Part shown: in pieces, positions 17,766 to 25,580 of the stretch
Position numbering within the stretch: position 1 is the stretch's first letter
How the letters are laid out: each line of letters starts with the position of its first letter
DNA from: Mesobacillus foraminis
GTDB taxonomy: Bacteria; Bacillota; Bacilli; Bacillales; Cytobacillaceae
DNA: 37,800 nucleotides
Reading direction: 5' to 3'
NCBI RefSeq assembly: GCF_004340465.1
Contig: NZ_SLVV01000010.1
Coordinates: 1-37,800, forward strand
Translations under genes and position numbers: made by a program
The notes under the pieces: model-generated
Seen by the model: the letters and a program-made list of their open reading frames with translations, nothing else
Told to the model about the DNA's origin: nothing
The model's database searches: none

Positions 17766-18776
17766 GTGACTATAGATGTAAATCAAGGGGAAATCCCTTC
17801 TTTATATAAAGTCTTAAAAAACGATTTCCTTGTTGGAGCTGCAGTTAACCCTATGACTCTAAATTCCCAAAAAGAGTTCATTGTTAAGCATTTTAATAGT
17901 CTTACTTCAGAAAATAATATGAAGTTTGAAAACCTGCAGCCGGAAGAGGGGAACTTTACTTTTGATCATGCCGATGATCTTGTAGCGTTTGCCAAACATA
18001 ATGAAATGAACGTAAGAGGGCATACTCTGGTCTGGCACAATCAAACACCCGATTGGGTCTTTGACAACAAAAATGGCGGAATAACGGATAGGCAAACGTT
18101 ATTAGAGCGAATGAAGAATCATATTGTTACTGTAATGGAAAGATACAAAGGTCAAATCAATAGCTGGGATGTTGTGAATGAAGCGATTGCTGATAATGGC
18201 ACACAGCTGTTAAGGGATTCAAAATGGAAACAAATTATCGGCGATGATTTTATCGACAAAGCGTTTGAATTTGCTCATATGGCAGATCCAGGGGCTGAGT
18301 TGTTCTATAACGATTACAATGAGTCCGACCCGGAAAAGAGAGAAAAAATTTATACAATGACAAAGGGCTTAATCGAAAGAGGGGTGCCGATTCATGGAAT
18401 TGGCTTGCAGGCACATTGGAATTTATCCAATCCGTCTCTCGACCATATCAGGGAAGCAATAGAGCGTTATGCCTCATTAGGCTTAAAACTTCATATCACA
18501 GAAATGGATGTTTCCGTATTTTCCTTTGAGGATAAACGCACGGACCTGAAAGCTCCGACGGCAGAAATGGCAGCTGAGCAAACACAACGGTACAAAAACC
18601 TATTTGAATTGCTGAGAGAGTATTCGGATGTCATTTCCTCGGTTACATTTTGGGGAGTTGCAGACAACTACACTTGGCTCGATGATTTCCCCGTTAGAGG
18701 AAGAAAAAACTGGCCATTGCTGTTTGATCGAGATCTTAAACCGAAACAGTCCTTTTGGGAAGTTGTAGATTTATAG
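17766..18776 (+). CDS. Intracellular endo-1,4-beta-xylanase, GH10
   Basis: This 336-residue GH10 enzyme is a single catalytic barrel without signal peptide or binding module, like the intracellular xylanases of Geobacillus. It should cut imported xylo-oligosaccharides. The catalytic acid/base is E139 in WDVVNEAI and the nucleophile is E246 in HITEMDVS. ENNMKFE, GHTLVWHNQTP and LFYNDYN are other GH10 signatures. GTG at 17766 is chosen because AAAGGAG lies 8 nt upstream; the GTG at 17757 overlaps that site. It follows the permease gene by 53 nt in the same direction, which ties the transporter to xylan use. GH10 assignment is very safe; the cytoplasmic location is inferred from the missing signal. 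Confidence 0.95.
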   Translation: MTIDVNQGEIPSLYKVLKNDFLVGAAVNPMTLNSQKEFIVKHFNSLTSENNMKFENLQPEEGNFTFDHADDLVAFAKHNEMNVRGHTLVWHNQTPDWVFDNKNGGITDRQTLLERMKNHIVTVMERYKGQINSWDVVNEAIADNGTQLLRDSKWKQIIGDDFIDKAFEFAHMADPGAELFYNDYNESDPEKREKIYTMTKGLIERGVPIHGIGLQAHWNLSNPSLDHIREAIERYASLGLKLHITEMDVSVFSFEDKRTDLKAPTAEMAAEQTQRYKNLFELLREYSDVISSVTFWGVADNYTWLDDFPVRGRKNWPLLFDRDLKPKQSFWEVVDL

Positions 18777-18845
18777 ATTGATAGAAATAGAAAATATGGG
18801 TTATGGGCATTATTCTTCATGTTTTTATCTATAAGGGTGTGAGTC

Positions 18846-19376
18846 ATGAAAAACGTTGGACTATTCTTGGTGGTTACTTTATTGGTGGCTTTGGCTAGTG
18901 GATGCAGCCAAAATGAAGACAAATTAAACCTATTATTTTTCTCGGAACTGCCAACTGAAGTGGATGATGAGGCGGAAACCATTATCGCTAAAAAAATCGG
19001 CGGGGACGATAAGCTTCAATTGGAATTTTACCCGTTTCATCATGAAAAAATAGCAATCGAATTAGCCGGCAGGAATGGAGATATCTTTTTTGTACCTCAG
19101 GAAGACGTGAAGAACATGATTGATCCAGCTTCTTTTACAGCATTAACGGAAATGGCAGATGATCAATTAATGAATGGTGTTCCTCTCGAAGAGTTTAAAG
19201 GGAAGGATCCAGATACCGGAGAGTGGCAAGTATATGCAGTGCCTGTGGGAAACGAGTCTCTGCTTCTCAAGGAAATTGGCATGACATTGCAAAAGCCATT
19301 GGCTGCGTTTATCCCTAATTATAGCGAAGACAAAGAAGAAGCTCTAGAACTGCTAAAGTACTTAACTGATAACTAA
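18846..19376 (+). CDS. Small lipoprotein, YteS-like
   Basis: This 176-residue protein has a lipoprotein signal with C20 (LLVALASGC). The mature part is acidic and contains DIFFVPQED and QVYAVPVGNESLLLKE, which resemble pieces of a solute-binding protein, but it is far too short to be one. Small lipoproteins of the YteS kind accompany similar ABC and glycosidase clusters in Bacillus; their function is unknown. It lies between the xylanase and the xylosidase on the same strand, so it may be an accessory factor for uptake. The ATG at 18846 follows AAGGGTGTGAG. Homology to YteS is from memory and is not certain. Confidence 0.65.
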   Translation: MKNVGLFLVVTLLVALASGCSQNEDKLNLLFFSELPTEVDDEAETIIAKKIGGDDKLQLEFYPFHHEKIAIELAGRNGDIFFVPQEDVKNMIDPASFTALTEMADDQLMNGVPLEEFKGKDPDTGEWQVYAVPVGNESLLLKEIGMTLQKPLAAFIPNYSEDKEEALELLKYLTDN

Positions 19377-19465
19377 ATTACTAATGTAGATATATGAGTT
19401 AATTCTTTTACACTTTTGCATTCAGTGACAATGCTGCCCTAATAAATTAATAGGAGTTTAAGATT

Positions 19466-21013
19466 ATGAAAACGTTTAATAACCCAATCCTTCCAGGCTT
19501 TTATCCCGATCCTTCCATTTGCAGAGTAAATGAGGACTATTATCTAGTCACTTCTTCTTTTGCCTATTATCCAGGAGTACCTATTTTTCACAGCAGGGAT
19601 CTTGTTAATTGGAAACAGATCGGCCATGTCTTAGATCGGCCATCTCAGCTTCCTTTAGATGGTCAAAAGCAGTCTGAAGGAATTTTTGCACCTACTATTC
19701 GGTACAATGATGGTGTTTTCTATATGATAACGACGAACGTTGGACATGGAGGAAACTTCCTGGTTACTGCTGCAGACCCAGCAGGTCCTTGGTCAGATCC
19801 GTATTATCTGGATTCGCCTGGGATTGACCCTTCATTATTTTTCGATGAAGACGGCAAAGCCTATTATGTTGGTACAAGACCCGCCCCGGAAGGCGAAAAG
19901 TATAGTGGCAACTGGGAAATATGGCTTCAAGAACTTGACCTGGAAACGATGAAATTAGTGGGAGAAACGTACGGATTGTGGAGGGGAGCTTTAAGGGATG
20001 CCATTTGGCCGGAAGGTCCCCATATCTACAAAATGAATGGATATTATTATCTTTTGATTTCGGAGGCAGGGACAGGTCATGAGCATGCGGTTTCAATCGC
20101 GCGCAGCAATGAAATTACAGGGCCCTACGTTGGAAATCCAGGCAATCCAATCCTTACTCACAGACACTTGGGCCGTGATTACCCTGTCGTAAATGTGGGC
20201 CATTGTGATTTTGTAGAAACTCAAAATGGTGAATGGTGGGCAGTAGGGCTGGCATCGCGAATTTATGGCGGATATTATCGAAACCTGGGAAGAGAAACCT
20301 TTTTGCTTCCGGTTGCCTGGGAAGATGGGTGGCCAATTATGAGTCCTGGAACAGGGAAACTGGAGATGACATATCCAATGCCTGATTTACCGGTTGTTAA
20401 GCCTTCTATTCCTTCAGTGTGCGATCATTTTGATGGTGAAGACCTGAATCTCGAATGGAATTTTTTACGCACACCGCGAGAAAAATTTTATAGCTTGGCT
20501 GAACGTTCAGGTTATTTAAGTTTAAAACTGAGACCTGAAAGGATAACGGAACTTGCTAATCCGAGCTTTGTTGGAAGAAGACAGCAGCATATCGACTTTG
20601 CCGCTTCTACTTTAATGGAATTCGCTCCAATGGCTGAAAACGAAGCAGCAGGTTTGGTGTTATTGCAAAGTAATGAATTCAACTTTAGCTTTGTTTATAC
20701 ACAAACTGGTGAGGAAAAAGTCATCAGGTTAATCAAATCTGCAGGGGGAGCGGAAGAGGTTCTGAAGGAAGTGCCAATCAGCACCTCCAGATTATATTTA
20801 AAGGTTGAAGCTCACGGGCAGGATTATAGCTTTTATTATAGTGAAAGCCCTTCGAATTTTAAAACCCTGATTGAAAAAGTAGATGGAAGAATCCTCAGCA
20901 CAGACGTCGCCGGAGGTTTTGTTGGCACAGAAATCGGATTATATGCAAGCTCAAATGGTGCTGACAGCAATAATGCCGCTTATTTTGACTGGTTTGAGTA
21001 TGTTGGGAAATAA
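19466..21013 (+). CDS. GH43 beta-xylosidase (possibly with arabinofuranosidase activity)
   Basis: This 515-residue two-domain protein has a five-blade propeller at about 1-320 and a beta-sandwich C-terminal domain (about 325-513), as in the xylosidases of GH43 subfamily 11. Catalytic residues fit the family: general base D15 in YPDPSI, pKa modulator D121 in GIDPSLF, general acid E183 in WPEGPHIYK. There is no signal peptide, so it should release xylose from the short oligomers made by the GH10 enzyme. AGGAGTTTAAG precedes the ATG. A terminator follows at 21111. Some relatives also release arabinose, which the sequence alone cannot decide. Confidence 0.92.
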   Translation: MKTFNNPILPGFYPDPSICRVNEDYYLVTSSFAYYPGVPIFHSRDLVNWKQIGHVLDRPSQLPLDGQKQSEGIFAPTIRYNDGVFYMITTNVGHGGNFLVTAADPAGPWSDPYYLDSPGIDPSLFFDEDGKAYYVGTRPAPEGEKYSGNWEIWLQELDLETMKLVGETYGLWRGALRDAIWPEGPHIYKMNGYYYLLISEAGTGHEHAVSIARSNEITGPYVGNPGNPILTHRHLGRDYPVVNVGHCDFVETQNGEWWAVGLASRIYGGYYRNLGRETFLLPVAWEDGWPIMSPGTGKLEMTYPMPDLPVVKPSIPSVCDHFDGEDLNLEWNFLRTPREKFYSLAERSGYLSLKLRPERITELANPSFVGRRQQHIDFAASTLMEFAPMAENEAAGLVLLQSNEFNFSFVYTQTGEEKVIRLIKSAGGAEEVLKEVPISTSRLYLKVEAHGQDYSFYYSESPSNFKTLIEKVDGRILSTDVAGGFVGTEIGLYASSNGADSNNAAYFDWFEYVGK

Positions 21014-21110
21014 ATCTATGGTCACATTGAATCAGCTATTAAATCGAATAAAATACAACCGGGTATAAATCTCTATAAGCATAAAAGAAATTCATCATAC
21101 TAGCGAACGC

Positions 21111-21147
21111 AGGCAACTGTCCTTATCTAGAGGCGTTGCCTTTTTTC
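21111..21147 (+). terminator. Terminator after the xylosidase gene
   Basis: AGGCAAC (21111-21117) and GTTGCCT (21135-21141) form a 7-bp stem, and TTTTT follows. It closes the transporter-xylanase-xylosidase operon. Confidence 0.78.
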
Positions 21148-21151
21148 GTTT

Positions 21152-21253
21152 GATTTAGGATTTAATTGGTGGAGAAGGCTATACGATGATCTTCTGTTGC
21201 TGGACATGAAAGATAACCGAGGTATCGCAAAAATTAAGGAAGGTTTAGAGTAA
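21152..21253 (+). pseudogene. Orphan C-terminal coding remnant
   Basis: A start-less frame of 33 codons ending in TAA at 21251-21253 reads DLGFNWWRRLYDDLLLLD followed by MKDNRGIAKIKEGLE. It has strongly protein-like composition but no start codon or ribosome site, and lies just after a terminator. It looks like the tail of a deleted gene. I do not recognise the family. The rest of the 21013-21378 gap holds only the terminator and AT-rich DNA. Confidence 0.35.
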
Positions 21254-21377
21254 CGGATTTTAATTAGGAGATTGGAGAAATGGATGTGAACAGAGATGAA
21301 ATTTGTAGACTAATCCTTTTTTTATTCGTACTATTTTAAATAATTAGAGTAAAAACGGACAGGCTGGTGGCAAGGCA

Positions 21378-22238
21378 ATGGACTACAGCTATGAATTAAT
21401 AGAACCTCATGAGGATCTCCCGGTTAAAATCATCATCCATACGTCCGACAATTCGGCGTTTATTCCAAGGCATTGGCATGAGAGCGTGGAAATCTCCTAT
21501 GTTCTCTCCGGGAAGATCGATCAAATCTATATCGACGGAAAGGAGTATGAATCAAGGGAAGGTGATATTGTCTTGATTAACTCGAATTCCATTCATTCTT
21601 TTTCGGTTGGAAGGGGAGAAAATCGTAAGTCTCTCACGCTTTTTATTCCTGCTGATTTTTTAAAAGCGGTCTACCCTGAAAGTGACAAGATTGAATTTCA
21701 TTGTATTTCTAATGGTGAACAGGAGATTGAGATAAAGAAGCAATTCGACGAGCTGCGGAACATATTGAATTCAATCGTTAACACCTATCTGGATATTGAA
21801 AAGGATCCTCTTGCCTATATAAAAGTAACAAGCTTATCCTATGAGTTAATTTACCATCTGTTAAAAAACTTCAAAAGTGATAAAAAGAGCTCGAGCGTGT
21901 TTAAAGCAAGAAATTATATCGAACGGCTGACCTTGATTACTGATTTTATAAAAGATCATTACAATCAAGAATTATCGCTGGACCTATTATCAAACGAATT
22001 TAATTTGTCCTCTGAGTATCTTTCGAGGTTTTTTATGAAGCATACGGGCATGACGGTCTTGAATTATATTAACGCCATTCGTCTCGAAAAATCATTCCCT
22101 GAATTAATGAACACCGATCATCCAATTATTCAAATCGCGCTGAACCACGGCTTTCCCAATGAAAAGTCTTTTAACAGAGTCTTCAAGGCTGTCTATGAGA
22201 TTACGCCCCACCAGTATCGGAAAGAACAAAAAAACTAA
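21378..22238 (+). CDS. AraC-family transcription regulator with cupin sensor domain
   Basis: This 286-residue protein has an N-terminal cupin-like sugar-sensing domain (about 1-110; HWHESVEISYVLSGK and REGDIVLINSNSIHSF) and a C-terminal AraC double helix-turn-helix at about 188-284 (LSLDLLSNEFNLSSEYLSRFF; IIQIALNHGFPNEKSFNRVFK). It most likely controls nearby sugar genes, either the esterase gene downstream or the xylan block upstream. The ATG at 21378 has a poor ribosome site (GGTGGC). AGTAAAAAC upstream at about 21348 recalls the core of the 27-nt box, but the flanks do not match. The effector cannot be read from the sequence. Confidence 0.88.
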   Translation: MDYSYELIEPHEDLPVKIIIHTSDNSAFIPRHWHESVEISYVLSGKIDQIYIDGKEYESREGDIVLINSNSIHSFSVGRGENRKSLTLFIPADFLKAVYPESDKIEFHCISNGEQEIEIKKQFDELRNILNSIVNTYLDIEKDPLAYIKVTSLSYELIYHLLKNFKSDKKSSSVFKARNYIERLTLITDFIKDHYNQELSLDLLSNEFNLSSEYLSRFFMKHTGMTVLNYINAIRLEKSFPELMNTDHPIIQIALNHGFPNEKSFNRVFKAVYEITPHQYRKEQKN

Positions 22239-22256
22239 AAAGCACAAAACAGAGTC

Positions 22257-22290
22257 GGGGAACTTAATTGAGGGTTCCCTATTAGTCTTT
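22257..22290 (+). terminator. Possible weak terminator after the AraC gene
   Basis: GGGAAC and GTTCCC (about 22258-22279) form a short 6-bp stem, followed by TATTAGTCTTTT. The stem is short and the T-run broken, so the call is tentative. Confidence 0.4.
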
Positions 22291-22385
22291 TAAAATATCA
22301 ATCTGGTCAGGATTTATCCTTAAACTGGCTAAAAAAAGACAGGATTTTGAGAGAGTTGTTTTTTAGAATATAAGTAATCGTTTTA

Positions 22386-22399
22386 TAAAAGCGGTTACA
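22386..22399 (+). promoter_or_regulatory. cre-like site upstream of the esterase gene
   Basis: TAAAAGCGGTTACA differs from the cre consensus TGWAANCGNTNWCA only at position 2. It lies 25 nt before the start codon of the secreted esterase gene, suiting CcpA-dependent repression. Confidence 0.5.
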
Positions 22400-22423
22400 T
22401 TAAACACCAGGAGGCAGAGTGCT

Positions 22424-23749
22424 ATGTTAAATGGAATGAAGAAACATGCAAAAACGGCAATGTTATGCACGCTGGCAGCAGGGGCCACGCTTTCGTTCAG
22501 CTCGGGGGCTTCCGCTAAAGAGGTTAAAACACAGCCGGCATCCTATCAAACAGTGACTGAAATTGAGGACTGGGGACCAGCCATTACTAAGGTGATAGTT
22601 GATTTAGGCAGGCCGGTTCCGGCAGGGTCTGTAACAGCAGAGACCTTTAAGGTACATGTTGAAAGAAGGGACAGCAGGCTTGCCAATCCTTTTCTGGAAG
22701 AAGGGAACCGAAAAGTAACAAACGCTTTTGTAGCTGATAAAAACGGAAATCCTGCTGTGGGAACCGGGAAATATGCGCTTCTGGAAATGGAAATCGGCCC
22801 GAATGTCACCTTGAGTTCCGCAATGAATTTTGATATGGATACTTTTTTAAACGACTGGGTTGACAGCGATTATACGATCACTCAGCAAAAGGATATCCTG
22901 ACACCAGCAGGAAAGGTTTCCGGACTGGTTGCTGATACGTTTGCAGGGGGAGTAAGGGAACTTGTTGATGATTTCGGAACGGGAGAAGCTACATATGATG
23001 ATGTGACCTTGACCTACGCCGACTACGCCCCTGCCAAAGATAATAAAAAGAATCCTCTGATCATCTGGCTTCACGGCATGGGGGAGGGCGGAACGGATCC
23101 AACGATTCCGATTTCCGGCAATAAAGCAGCCAATTTTGCGTCTGAGGAAATTCAATCGTATTTTGATGGTGCCTATGTGCTGGCTCCCCAAACTCCGACT
23201 TTTTGGATGGACGGATTTACAGGATTCGGCGATGGAACGTCAAAATATCAAGAGGCACTTATGTCGCTGATCAAAGATTATGTCGCAAAGAATCCAGATA
23301 TTGATCCTGAACGGATTCTTCTTGGCGGCGATTCAAATGGGGGCTATATGACCATGCTGATGATCCGCGATTATCCGGAGTACTTTGCGGCGGCCTTCCC
23401 GACATGCGAGGCTTTAGCTGACGGTTTGATTACAGACGAAGAAATTCAAAGCATAAAGGATCTGCCAATCTGGTTCATCTCAGCGAAAACAGACACAACT
23501 GTTCCTGTTAACCAATATGTAGTTCCGACCTATAACCGTTTGATTGAGGCTGGGGCAAAAGATGTTCATCTATCCTTGTTTGATAAGGTGATCGATACTT
23601 CCGGATTGTACAAAAAAGAAGATGGAACACCATATGAATACGATGGACACTGGTCCTGGATCTATGTATACAACAACGATGTTTCTAAAACAATTGATGG
23701 TAAGCCGACAACTCTAATGGAATGGCTGGCAGATCAATCGCTGGAATAA
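22424..23749 (+). CDS. Secreted alpha/beta-hydrolase esterase with N-terminal Ig-like domain
   Basis: This 441-residue protein has a Sec signal peptide (MKKHAK, hydrophobic core, probable cut after A31 in GASA). Residues about 40-190 form an Ig-like domain as in EstA-type esterases; about 190-440 is an alpha/beta-hydrolase resembling PHB-depolymerase-like and feruloyl/acetyl esterases. The catalytic triad is probably S304 in GGDSNGG, D357 in SAKTDTT and H409 in GHWSW, with HGMGEGG (217-223) forming the oxyanion hole. It is probably extracellular and could strip acyl groups from hemicellulose or pectin, which would fit the neighbours; the substrate is inferred. AGGAGG lies 9 nt before the ATG. 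It is the only clearly exported enzyme of the polysaccharide set. Confidence 0.82.
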   Translation: MLNGMKKHAKTAMLCTLAAGATLSFSSGASAKEVKTQPASYQTVTEIEDWGPAITKVIVDLGRPVPAGSVTAETFKVHVERRDSRLANPFLEEGNRKVTNAFVADKNGNPAVGTGKYALLEMEIGPNVTLSSAMNFDMDTFLNDWVDSDYTITQQKDILTPAGKVSGLVADTFAGGVRELVDDFGTGEATYDDVTLTYADYAPAKDNKKNPLIIWLHGMGEGGTDPTIPISGNKAANFASEEIQSYFDGAYVLAPQTPTFWMDGFTGFGDGTSKYQEALMSLIKDYVAKNPDIDPERILLGGDSNGGYMTMLMIRDYPEYFAAAFPTCEALADGLITDEEIQSIKDLPIWFISAKTDTTVPVNQYVVPTYNRLIEAGAKDVHLSLFDKVIDTSGLYKKEDGTPYEYDGHWSWIYVYNNDVSKTIDGKPTTLMEWLADQSLE

Positions 23750-23759
23750 CAGTACGCAG

Positions 23760-23792
23760 CAAGCCCTGGCAGAAAGAATCAGCCAGGGCTTG
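23760..23792. terminator. Hairpin between convergent genes
   Basis: CAAGCCCTGGC (23760-23770) and GCCAGGGCTTG (23782-23792) form a perfect 11-bp stem. It sits between the stops of the plus-strand esterase and the minus-strand allophanate hydrolase genes and may serve both. The flanking T-runs are poor. Confidence 0.6.
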
Positions 23793-23834
23793 CTTGATAG
23801 TATGAAAGGGCAGTCGATTAAAATGAAGTACCTG

Positions 23835-25580
23835 TTATTCAGGAAGGTAACGCCAGCCCCCAGTATGCGAAATATCCTCCGAATTTTCGGCGGCCAGGGC
23901 CTCACAGACAAATCCAGGGACTTCGGTTCCGTCCTCAAGCTGTACCTTGCCAATACCAAGTGGAGCAGGAATGTTTGCGGCAAACCGTCCGAGTTCGGCA
24001 AGCGGAATTTCCCAGAGCTCCAGCTCGATGGAAACACCATCCTCGCTGACCCGGATTAACCCGGGCTTTGGAGGGGTAGAAGGCAGCTTTACCATTTTAT
24101 AGACAGGAGCGGTTTTGGCAACAGAAACAAATTCAGCTCCGTGTTCCTCCATTTGTGTTTCGAGCGGAAAGTCCTTCATGTGAAGACCGCAGACGCCGAT
24201 CAAAGTCGTTGTTTTATTTTCCGGGGCATCTTTCCCGTGTAAAAATAAATCCGCAAGACCTGCAATCAAATGCTCATTTTCATTGATTGAGAACAAGGTA
24301 ATGCCGAATGGGAGATCGGCGCCTGCATCATCGCCGGGCACTGCTAATGCACTAAGGTCCAGCAGGTTGCAGTGGTTCGTATAAAGCCCCATTTTGCTGT
24401 TGGTTTCAATCGGGTTTTCGCGAACCTGGCCGCGTGTCCAGGTTCCGCCCGCCGTAGGCATGACCAGAACGGCATTTTCCAGCTGCCGGTGGGCCCTTTG
24501 CTTGAAGCCCTGCAGCTTATGCATCGCTTTAAAAACAGAAGCGGCATCATATTCCGGTTTCGCCCCGGAACGCAAAACCATCTCGGTGACCGGAAAAGCG
24601 GTATGTTCATTTTCAGTGATAAAGGAGCCTAGATCAGCCCAGCGCTCGGCAACCCACGGGCCGTCATAAAGGACAGCCGCGGCTTCCGATAAATAGCTGC
24701 CATCCATGTATTCCACTGGAAGTCCAAGGTTTTTTATTTTTCCCAACGCCGTCTCCCATGCTTGTTCATATTCTGAAGCATATGGACCAAAAAAGGATGC
24801 CATTTCTTTTACAAGTAAAATCTTTTCCGGCAGGGCGTTTGAACGGCGTTTGATTGAACGTGACCATGGATCTCCCTCATCGAACCCCCGGGCTGCTTGA
24901 TCGACAAGCAATGCATCTTCCAGGGAATGGGCAAAAACGGTCACGCAGTCAAGGCTTGCGCACGCAGGTACGACCCCTTTTACAGGCCAGGCACCGAGAC
25001 TTGGCTTAAACCCTACAAGCCGGTTCAGCGCAGCGGGTACCCTGCCGGATCCTGCGGTATCGGTGCCAAGGGCAAATGCGGCCTGGCCGTGCGCCACTGC
25101 AACAGCCGAGCCGGAGCTGGAACCGCCGCTGATCAATTCAGGGTTCAGGGCGTTCCTCGCTTCACCGTAGGGACTCCTTGTGCCGACAAGGCCTGTGGCA
25201 AACTGGTCGAGATTGGTTTTTCCGACCGGGATGGCACCGGCTTCAATCATGCGTCTGACAACTGTTGCATGTTCTTCAGGTTCGTAGGTAAATTCCGCAC
25301 AGCCAGCCGTGGTAGGGACATTTGCAAGGTCGATATTATCCTTGATGGCAAACGGGATGCCCCAGAGCGGTGCTTGCTCCGGGTCAATCGTTTTCAGCTG
25401 ATCGAGGAAGGGCTGGATCATCTCCGAAGAAGGAGGGGTGATCCAGATATTGTATTCCTTGTCTGCTTCTGCACGCTCAATGATTTCCTGAATAAGGTCT
25501 TCAGGGGCCAATTTCTTCGATTTATACAGTTCCTTCAATTCAGGAATGGACAATGTTATCGGCAAGTTCATCGTTTTCAT
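23835..25580 (-). CDS. atzF: Allophanate hydrolase
   Basis: This 581-residue amidase-signature enzyme converts allophanate to two ammonia and two CO2. The Ser-cisSer-Lys triad is visible: K80 in FAIKDNID, the serine stretch GGSSSGSA (about 152-159) and nucleophile S178 in TDTAGSGRVPAA; the last motif is typical of allophanate hydrolases. A C-terminal domain of about 130 residues (after about 450) matches the AtzF/DUR1,2 architecture. ATG at 25580 is chosen because GAGGTG stands 6 nt before it; longer in-frame starts to 25616 lack a good site. It overlaps the upstream carboxylase gene by 41 nt in another frame, implying coupled translation. It is the last step of the guanidine operon. Confidence 0.93.
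   Translation of the reverse strand: MKTMNLPITLSIPELKELYKSKKLAPEDLIQEIIERAEADKEYNIWITPPSSEMIQPFLDQLKTIDPEQAPLWGIPFAIKDNIDLANVPTTAGCAEFTYEPEEHATVVRRMIEAGAIPVGKTNLDQFATGLVGTRSPYGEARNALNPELISGGSSSGSAVAVAHGQAAFALGTDTAGSGRVPAALNRLVGFKPSLGAWPVKGVVPACASLDCVTVFAHSLEDALLVDQAARGFDEGDPWSRSIKRRSNALPEKILLVKEMASFFGPYASEYEQAWETALGKIKNLGLPVEYMDGSYLSEAAAVLYDGPWVAERWADLGSFITENEHTAFPVTEMVLRSGAKPEYDAASVFKAMHKLQGFKQRAHRQLENAVLVMPTAGGTWTRGQVRENPIETNSKMGLYTNHCNLLDLSALAVPGDDAGADLPFGITLFSINENEHLIAGLADLFLHGKDAPENKTTTLIGVCGLHMKDFPLETQMEEHGAEFVSVAKTAPVYKMVKLPSTPPKPGLIRVSEDGVSIELELWEIPLAELGRFAANIPAPLGIGKVQLEDGTEVPGFVCEALAAENSEDISHTGGWRYLPE

Noticed and set aside
21014-21100. In-frame continuation after the GH43 stop
   Set aside because: It is short and low in complexity, and GH43 proteins normally end near this stop; no sign of lost coding sequence.
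21348-21356. AGTAAAAAC before the AraC gene as a third copy of the shared box
   Set aside because: Only nine bases match and neither the flanks nor the downstream TATAAT and dyad are present.
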